A DNA stretch of 23,776 nt from Chara braunii. Lineage: Eukaryota > Streptophyta > Charophyceae > Charales > Characeae. Every line of letters starts with the position of its first letter. The first letter of the stretch is position 1. Shown piece by piece: positions 17,542-23,776 of the stretch. Under the pieces are notes generated by a model. The model had not been told where the DNA came from, searched no databases, and saw nothing but the letters and a program-made list of their open reading frames with translations. The stretch is taken from positions 68,276-92,051 of the forward strand of contig BFEA01000395.1 in the NCBI GenBank assembly GCA_003427395.1, written 5' to 3'. The position numbers and the translations under genes are program-made.

Positions 17542-19420
17542 AAAAACCAAAACGGCAGTGGCTGCATCCCCAAGGGATCGACCCTCCTCCACATCCTCCG
17601 GTTAGCTGGAAGACAAAAGAGGAAGCAATTTAATCTTAGGGGTAGGCTTACAGTCCTAGCACCTCCAAATGACCATGGGATAGTACTGGTAGAGACAGTG
17701 CTGTGCAGCATTACTAAATGGAGACACACACACATCACTGGTGGGTAGGGACCTGGGTATCAACAACGCCATTCTCACTACCATCTGAAAAAAAAAATTT
17801 ATGGCCCATTCCAAGGGACCAATTAGCCATATTGAGATCATCAGTCTCAGCTTTCCTATGGAAAAATGACCAAGAGGATACAAAATGCATAAGAAGAGTG
17901 GCCTGGGACATCATTGCCCAGCCAAACACAATGGCAGGACTGGGAGTAATACATCCGAAGGATGAAATCGAAGACCTCATATTTTAAATCATAATGGAGA
18001 CTGCTAATGGCCAGGGATATCACGTGGCTGCCCCTCGCCTACATCCAGATCAGCAACTTAGCCCATCCCTCACTGCAACACAAAATGGTCCATTTGCTAG
18101 CATGGTTAACCGACGCACATTCGACCATCCCCAGGCCACACAAAGTGTAGGAGGGATGGCACCAGCACCAACCAGGCGGGGTGGGACCTGAAGCAAGACC
18201 CTCTCTGGATGGAAATCATAGCACTTGCAAGGGACATAGGACCTACTAAACGACGAACTCCCCCGAGGTGGCAAAAAGTGTGGAGGCAACCGGCAATCCT
18301 CAGAAGCAGCAATCATCCCACCAGCATCTCACGTTCACGAGTATTCCATTCAGCTGTGTATCAGAGACACGGTCAGGGTTTAACCAAGGACTGGCTATTC
18401 TCAGTGATCCCCTTTCACGATGAGCTTGAGTCTTCGCGGCAAGTTCTTCACTATGAGTATCTTCAACGACATTGAATAAGTCGTGTTCGTCTCGTTGTGG
18501 ACTTCTACATCTGGGATGAGGACAAAAGGCATCTCTCACTGAAGAATGGCTCACATTGGCTGGATTTCCCCCATAGAAGACCTACGGGACATACAAACAG
18601 GCAACTGGGAGACACTCCAACAACTTAGAGCAGCTCCAAAGAAACATTAAGAGCATATGGAAAACAAGTTGGGACAAATGAGGGAGGCAATCTTGAAGGG
18701 AGACCTCAGGAATGGTCCAGGCATCAAGGGAAGCGGTTGGGTAGTGGAGACGGCATCACGCCCTGTCCCATGGATGCCTTCAAAGTGCAGAAAGCAACAA
18801 GTGACCCTCCCAGCATACAAGTCGGATCTGCTTAGAGTCAGATGGGTCCGGCTAATCAAGAACGAAAACCTAGACCGGTAGATATAGGTTGAAAAACTGA
18901 TGAGGATGAAAATGCTCGGGAGTGAGAACGAGGGAGAGTATGCTTACAACATGTCTACCCCAATTTGTGCCCTCCCTTTCGACCCCTATGAGTGGGAATG
19001 ACCCTCTGCTGACCCGTTGTCTGTTTGGAAATACACTACCAAGGAAGGCTACAAACGATACCACAAAATACACTCCCTAAACAAGCGAAATGAAGAAAGA
19101 TGGGGGAGGGACTCCCCTTTAAAATTAATCGGCATGACAAACCTTCAATGACTAGGTTATTCACATATCATAACAACATCCCACATAACACTTTAATGGC
19201 AGATCTTGCACCGATGTCTTCACACCCTGGAATTTATTATCTGGTGATCTAACATCAAATCTTCTCCTAGATCTGCTCGTACCCAGCGCAAAGTGGCCTC
19301 GTTGGTACACTGCCTCCTTGAGTGCCCTATGGCTCTCCAAATATGGAGATGATGGGATGCAGTGCGGTGATGCCTTACAAAAGAGCCACTCCCCTTAAAT
19401 ATAAGGTTAATTATGTTGGG
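17542..19420 (+). pseudogene. LINE relic, thumb to C-terminal zf-RVT region
   Basis: At 17830-17985 the frame reads SVSAFLWKNDQ, VAWDIIAQP and MAGLGVIHPKDE. This matches the FLW...VAWxxxCxPxxxGGLG block that follows the reverse transcriptase in plant LINEs. At about 19010-19060 SVWKYTTKEGYK resembles the WxxxxxGxFTVKSGY segment, and at 19309-19350 VHCLLECPMALQIW is the HCLxxCPxAxxIW zf-RVT motif. Frames change repeatedly and stops are frequent. Confidence 0.78.
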
Positions 19421-19457
19421 GAAAGCAGTGGAGTTTCCAACTAACAGGAGACTTCCA

Positions 19458-19817
19458 TTACTTCACAAACGGTTGTGAAACTTCTGCCAACATAGCCTGC
19501 ATTTTACATATGATTTTTTTTGTTAACAGCAGAAGCGGTAAATGACTCTGTGAATCTCCACAGTAAGTAATTTCTAACGTAGAAAAGATTCGACGATTTT
19601 GAAGTTTTCTGAAATCGAGTTTCAACGATTTAAAAGGTGCTGAAAATGTTTCATGCCCCCCTTTTGGATAATCAACATTCTGAACATTTTGAAGTGGTGA
19701 AAATGTTGAATATTTTGCATGCCTCCCTTATATCTAAATGCATATAGACATTCAAGATTCTGAAAACTTTAAAGTGGTGAAGATGCTGAAAATTTTGAAC
19801 AACCCCCCCCACCCCCT
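19458..19817. repeat. ~360-bp repeat, copy 1
   Basis: Begins CTTCACAAACGGTTGTGA and includes GCCAACATAGC, TAGAAAAGATTCG, CGATTTTGAAGTTTTC, TTTAAAAGGTG and two copies of the CTGAACATTTTGAAGTGGTG-type motif. It ends in a C-rich run. A second copy follows immediately. Confidence 0.88.
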
Positions 19818-20495
19818 CCACAAACGGTTGTGAGATTTTCGCCAACATAGCATGCGTTTTATATCTGATTTTCTTTGTTAACCGCAAAATCAGTCAACGA
19901 CTCGCTGAATCTTCACCGAATTCTGACATAGAAAAGATTCGGCGATTTTGAAGTTTTCCGAAATTGGGTTTCAACGATTTAAAAGGTGTTGAAAATGTTG
20001 CATGCACCCCTTTTGGATAATGGACATTCTGAACATTTTGAGGTGGTGAAAATGTCGAATATTTTGCATGCCCCCCTTATATCTGAATGCATATAGATAT
20101 TGAATAGACAACATGTCTTAATTGGATATGCTTCTTTAACTGGATTTTATTTGAAGGATGTGATCTTAGAACTTGCTTATACTAAATATACCATAAGTGG
20201 TAATTTCGCTTTTTGGCTTGGAAGTCCTTCTATATCTTTGACTTCTTATTATTCTTTTCGTTTACTTTTTCTCACTTTTCTTGCTCCAACCAATGTCATA
20301 CAGACAAAAACAAAACAATTATGCGAAAAGTTGCATTCTTTGAAACTCCATGAGTTATTTAATTTTCAATTGAAGGTAACTTCGTCTTATGAAACCCGTA
20401 CGAAATGGCAAACACAAACTTTTGGCGTCTTTGAATATTCTTAAAACTTTGAAGTGGTGAAGATGCTGAAAATTTTGCACACCCCTTCCCTCCAG
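19818..20495. repeat. ~360-bp repeat, copy 2, interrupted
   Basis: Starts CCACAAACGGTTGTGAGATT and follows copy 1 to ATATAGATATTGAATA at 20105. It resumes at TTGAATATTCTTAAAACTTT at about 20430 and ends near 20495. The interruption is the nad5-derived insert. Confidence 0.85.
20106..20430 (+). pseudogene. NUMT: mitochondrial nad5 fragment
   Basis: In the plus strand, about 20118-20295 reads [17 protein letters not shown], then [17 protein letters not shown] and [17 protein letters not shown]. This is the LTGFY-x-KD-x-ILELAY...FA-W-LG...YSFRLxxLTFL block of NADH dehydrogenase subunit 5. The match closely follows the plant mitochondrial version as I remember it. About 60 internal residues are present without stops. 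The following ~135 bases (to TTTGGCGTC) are unassigned but AT-rich and may be a second mitochondrial piece. TTGAATA occurs at both ends. Confidence 0.88.
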
Positions 20496-20839
20496 GCATC
20501 CGGATGGATTTTACGTTGAAGATTCGATTTTTTTTAATTTTAAACATGTTCATTAAGTACTCACAAGGTCGAGGTCGCCCCCCGCGCATAAAAAACGGAT
20601 CTGGGAGATTTACCTAGTGTTATGCTTTTGACGGGATCCCCTGGGACCTAAAGAAAACGTGCCTTTGAAAAAAATATTTTTATACTTCATCCTTTTAAAC
20701 CTAAGCCCTAAAACCTAGCATGCACGCCTTTACCTCATGTCTACATTCTACCTACTTATAGTTCCTCTAACTCTTCCTTCCTCCAACTCTTGCTCTTGCC
20801 CTCTTGTAATTCTTCCTCTTTTTTTTTCGAGTCTTACCC

Positions 20840-21060
20840 AGAGTTATGTTTTTTTTGCAGAAGATGCAGAAATTTTGAACTTCCCCCCGATCTCCCTCTT
20901 TTTTTCTTTTTTTAAGGAGGGGTGTTGTAGAATATTCACCTCTTCAAAAATTTCAGAAATTTCACACTCTAGATGTATATTAAAGTTGAAGATTCTGAAC
21001 ACTTTGAAATGGTGAACATGCTGAAAAACCTGAACTCCCCCCCCCTCCCCCCCGCCCCCT
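20840..21060. repeat. Further degenerate copies of the 37-bp motif with C-runs
   Basis: GAAGATGCAGAAATTTTGAA followed by CTTCCCCCC lies at about 20860. GAAGATTCTGAACACTTTGA, then AATGGTGAACATGCTGAA and a long C-rich run, lies at about 20985-21058. Both resemble the motif of the ~360-bp repeat. Confidence 0.7.
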
Positions 21061-21135
21061 CTTGTTTTGTTTTGTTTTTTTGTCGAGGGGGGTGTTCAGA
21101 ATATCAATGCCTATGTAAAAGTAAAATATTATTGG

Positions 21136-21191
21136 CATGTAATACTGATCATGTAATACTGATCATGTAATATTGATCATGTAATACTGAT
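21136..21191. repeat. 14-bp tandem repeat, 4 copies
   Basis: CATGTAATACTGAT is repeated four times in a row, the third with one substitution, followed by a partial CATGTAA. Confidence 0.95.
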
Positions 21192-21376
21192 CATGTAAAA
21201 CAAAGACCCTTAATACAGGTGATCCTAACTGCAACGAAGTTCCCTCCACCAAGAAAGTTTAGGAAAGCCTTCAACTTTTGCTTTTTTCCATATGCTAGCA
21301 TGAAGTGTGGTGTCAACGTTCCCATAGTACATGAAAATAAAAGGGAAACGGTCAGTAGTTTTGCCAAACTAATGGA

Positions 21377-21411
21377 GAGCTGTACGCTCGAAAATCTTGC
21401 ACGCACGGTTC
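21377..21411 (+). ncRNA. Group II intron domain V (organelle-derived fragment)
   Basis: GAGCTGTACGCTCGAAAATC and TTGCACGCACGGTTC fold as domain V: GAGCTGT pairs with ACGGTTC with two G-U pairs, the loop is a GAAA tetraloop, and the AGC catalytic triad is at the base. A GGGAGCTTAGT...ACTGC...ACCC hairpin follows, in the position of domain VI. Domains I-IV are not recognised, apart from possible domain III/IV-like sequence upstream (21200-21370). This is best read as the 3' end of a mitochondrial or plastid group II intron copied into the nucleus. Confidence 0.75.
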
Positions 21412-21500
21412 GGAAGGGAGCTTAGTTACACTACACACACTGCTTACCCTATTTATTGGGTCCTTGGTTCGAATCCAACCTAGGGAGCTTCGACCAACTA
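21412..21500 (+). pseudogene. Domain VI-like hairpin and tRNA-like T arm downstream of domain V
   Basis: After the domain VI-like hairpin, TTGGTTCGAATCCAA at about 21467-21481 has the form of a tRNA T stem-loop, with a B-box-like GGTTCGAATCC, followed by CCTAGGGAG. It may be the 3' exon of an intron-containing organellar tRNA gene. The fifth T-stem pair is C-C, and I could not name the tRNA. Confidence 0.35.
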
Positions 21501-22220
21501 GACACCCCTTTGACACAAGGTGTTCAGAATGAGTTATCTCATACTCATGGTTATATGGACGGCAAGATGCTTGACAAAAAGAAAGGATTTGGATTCATGC
21601 AAGCAGAAGCAGAAACAGCCAAGCTTCCAAAGTAATCAGATCAAATATAACAAAGGCGAGAAAGAAGCTAAGAGAAAAATTGGCCAAGACTAACGACTAA
21701 CGAAGCAGATTGGAAGCACCAAGAATTCACAGACAATTGGACTGACCTGGAGAAGAAAATGTGTGAGGTAAGCAATGAAGGGAATCTATCTTGGACAAAT
21801 TGGCTGGCCACAGAAAACATTTTGCACCTGAGGCCCAAAAGTTGCTTCTTCACACCCCTTCCGGGAGACAATCCCAGGCTGTAGCTCTAGAAGACGAGTG
21901 CCAAGACCAGAAAAATCTCACATACGGGTTACAACAGTCAAGATCAGCCCATGGTAGGGAATCCGGGATCCAACACCAACCACTAACAACAAAGCAACTA
22001 AGCCCGTCGATCCACATGGTAGCTAAGCTTTATTTGCCCCGTGCATCTCCCCTCCTCCCCAGTCAGCCCCCATACTCTTGACTCCCTCACCCCCAGTCTG
22101 CCCCCGCTCCCCCCCTAGCCCCCTTGGATCCTCCACCTCCTGCTCCCTTTCTCCTGACTACCATAGATAAACCCCGATCACAGCCCTGCGACCCTCCTCC
22201 ACTCCTGGCCACCTCCTCCG
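21501..22220. other. Unrecognised stretch, no gene supported
   Basis: The plus-strand frame at 21791-22081 and the minus-strand frame at 21871-21668 carry no motif I recognise. From about 22030 the plus strand becomes C-rich. Confidence 0.4.

Positions 22221-22283
<63 letters not shown>
22221..22283. repeat. Poly(C) run of 63 bases
   Basis: An uninterrupted C homopolymer, (G)63 on the minus strand. The poly-Pro and poly-Gly frames across it are artefacts. Confidence 0.95.
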
Positions 22284-22288
<5 letters not shown>

Positions 22289-22730
22289 CTACAGATGCCC
22301 TTCTGGGCAAAGACAAGGGCATCAGCCCCCCACTTCAGACTACATACGATGAACCCTCTGGTAATCAAGCACAGCCTGCTGAAACAGGGTCAGGGGGAGT
22401 GGGCCTCTTTTTTTTCTGATAGCGGTATTTCAGTTCTGAGATACACAGTAGAAAAACAAAGTGGGAGGTTGCCAATCCCCTTGCCATTGAGGGCAGCCTT
22501 CTGACATTTTCTCTAAAGAGTTGGCAAATGGGAAGCTAGGCCCCCTTCCCAGCACGTGATGCTCCCCATGAATAAGATCTGAGCCATCAAACGGGTGTGT
22601 CATCAACCTGCTTCCCGACTGACTGAATGATAAGCCTCCTGGATGAGGCCTATCATGGTCCTTTCTTTCCGTTCGTTCATAGGTAGACGATCATTTGACA
22701 GCAAACACATGCATGCACATATAAGAAGGA

Positions 22731-22732
<2 letters not shown>
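22284..22732. other. Unrecognised stretch
   Basis: No gene supported. CCCAGCACGTGATGCTCCCC near 22548 resembles the sequence before the poly(C) run at 7721. Confidence 0.4.
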
Positions 22733-22764
<32 letters not shown>

Positions 22765-22784
22765 NCACGCNCGCATGCACGCAT

Positions 22785-22852
<68 letters not shown>
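22733..22852. repeat. (CA)n and (CACG)n microsatellites with two Ns
   Basis: CA repeat, Ns at 22765 and 22771, then GCATGCAC/CACG tetranucleotide repeats and CA repeat again. Confidence 0.95.
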
Positions 22853-22853
<1 letters not shown>

Positions 22854-23626
22854 GGCTCTTAGAGCATACTCACACTGACACTTTTCGAATGAATTTCGCC
22901 AGAATGAGTTCATATCCGGACAGGAAGTCAAAATGTGAAGGCCCTTCGTCATAGCTGCGTGACAACCTAGATCCTTGGTCAATTAAGGGGTGCACGCGCT
23001 TCACTAGCCAGTTTCCTACCCATTGGTTGGGCCTGGATCAGTCTCGAACGGAACCAGCAGGTGGCTGGTCATAACGTAACACTTCCAGACGGGGAGTACT
23101 TGGAAACGTGTTGGTCGTAGGCCCAACGTGCGAACGTACCCACGCTTGAACCGGAATCAGATTGAAACCAAGCACATGCTTCTGGCAGGAAAGGGCAAGG
23201 ATATCGAGCAGAGAAACTTCAAGCTAAAACATTTCTTAAAATGTAATTCTTACTTAACAGCACAGAAAGAGAGAAAGTGAAGAAAGGAGACAACAATGCT
23301 TGACAGAAGGCTTACCTCTTCAGAATTCAGCAACAGGCAAGGGCAAGCAATTGCAAATCCGATATCACGAACGAGCCTGCAAGACCACCGCACAGGGTTC
23401 TGAACTTAAATAATCTTGCTTCTGTCTACAACTCATTGCGTGGAGAAATTACAGCACATCAATTGACATGACAAATGCGGAAACCATAAACTGCAAGCCT
23501 GAGCTCACAATTCTCAAAGCATCGGGGCACGATCCCACTAGCCAAAGGATAACGTTGGATGAAGTCCTCAGGCTGATCCCTGCAGGATCCTCTAGCTGAC
23601 ATTACTCACACTGTCGCTGATACTGA
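22853..23626. other. Unrecognised stretch
   Basis: Unique-looking sequence without a supported exon or RNA gene on either strand. Confidence 0.4.
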
Positions 23627-23711
23627 TCACTCAAAGCTCATCCCCACAGCCGGCCTAGGTCCCTTCCCTTTGTCAACCAACTTCATGGCTTCATCTATTG
23701 TCCATGAAAAA

Positions 23712-23716
<5 letters not shown>
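23627..23716 (-). CDS. Possible short coding exon or upstream ORF, 29 codons
   Basis: On the minus strand an ATG directly follows the (GA)n tract and reads MPFSWTIDEAMKLVDKG, then KGPRPAVGMSFE and stop. The sequence is compositionally normal and unlike the repeats around it. It could be the last exon of a gene entering from the right, or a short ORF in a GA-rich 5' UTR. I do not recognise the protein. Confidence 0.25.

Positions 23717-23776
<60 letters not shown>
23717..23776. repeat. (CT)n microsatellite running off the window
   Basis: Pure CT repeat to the last base, so the true end is not visible. Confidence 0.95.

Noticed and set aside
21136-21200. Regulatory operator array
   Set aside because: A simple 14-bp tandem repeat in repeat-rich DNA, with no associated promoter or gene.

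Overview
This is nuclear DNA from a eukaryote with split genes. Several things point to a streptophyte, most plausibly a charophyte alga such as Chara. The inserted mitochondrial nad5 fragment reads like plant nad5. The window is packed with dinucleotide microsatellites. It also holds the 3' end of a gene resembling CC2D2A, a ciliary transition-zone protein, which would be expected in a lineage with flagellated sperm but not in flowering plants. The species call is an inference. Bases 10236-10292 are an N gap inside a (GA)n tract, and single Ns sit in other microsatellites, so repeat lengths are unreliable.

Two protein genes can be supported, and they converge. On the plus strand, three exons (1298-1523, 2895-3007, 6980-7055) join in compatible phases (0, then 2) into the C-terminal ~137 residues of a CC2D2A-like protein; the 5' part lies outside the window. 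On the minus strand, an exon at 15554-15425 with a strong GTGAGT donor joins a 3.6-kb terminal exon (13994-10378). Together they carry, in order, the motif blocks I associate with DUF1853: LG-x-x-F, GEFD, HWELSVK, GP...DRLHSQ, GYLFY, HWKGWW and EWLAP. These blocks are separated by hundreds of residues of low-complexity sequence. The 5' exons of this gene were not found.

The rest is introns and intergenic DNA full of repeats and dead insertions. The 3.97-kb last intron of the CC2D2A-like gene holds a 289-bp near-perfect inverted repeat around a LINE fragment, a Ty3/gypsy integrase relic, hairpin-forming 65-bp tandem repeats and two microsatellites. Between the two genes lie small tandem duplications and a U6 snRNA pseudogene with an A-rich tail and 10-bp target-site duplication. 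The intron of the DUF1853-like gene holds a truncated U2 pseudogene and a tRNA-Ser-like sequence.

From 17.1 to 19.4 kb there is a decayed LINE whose reverse transcriptase is interrupted by a second U6 pseudogene. From 19.45 to 21.06 kb there is a duplicated ~360-bp repeat, one copy of which is split by a nad5 fragment. A group II intron domain V lies at 21.38 kb. The remainder, to 23.8 kb, holds a 63-bp poly(C) run, CA/CACG repeats and no confident gene.
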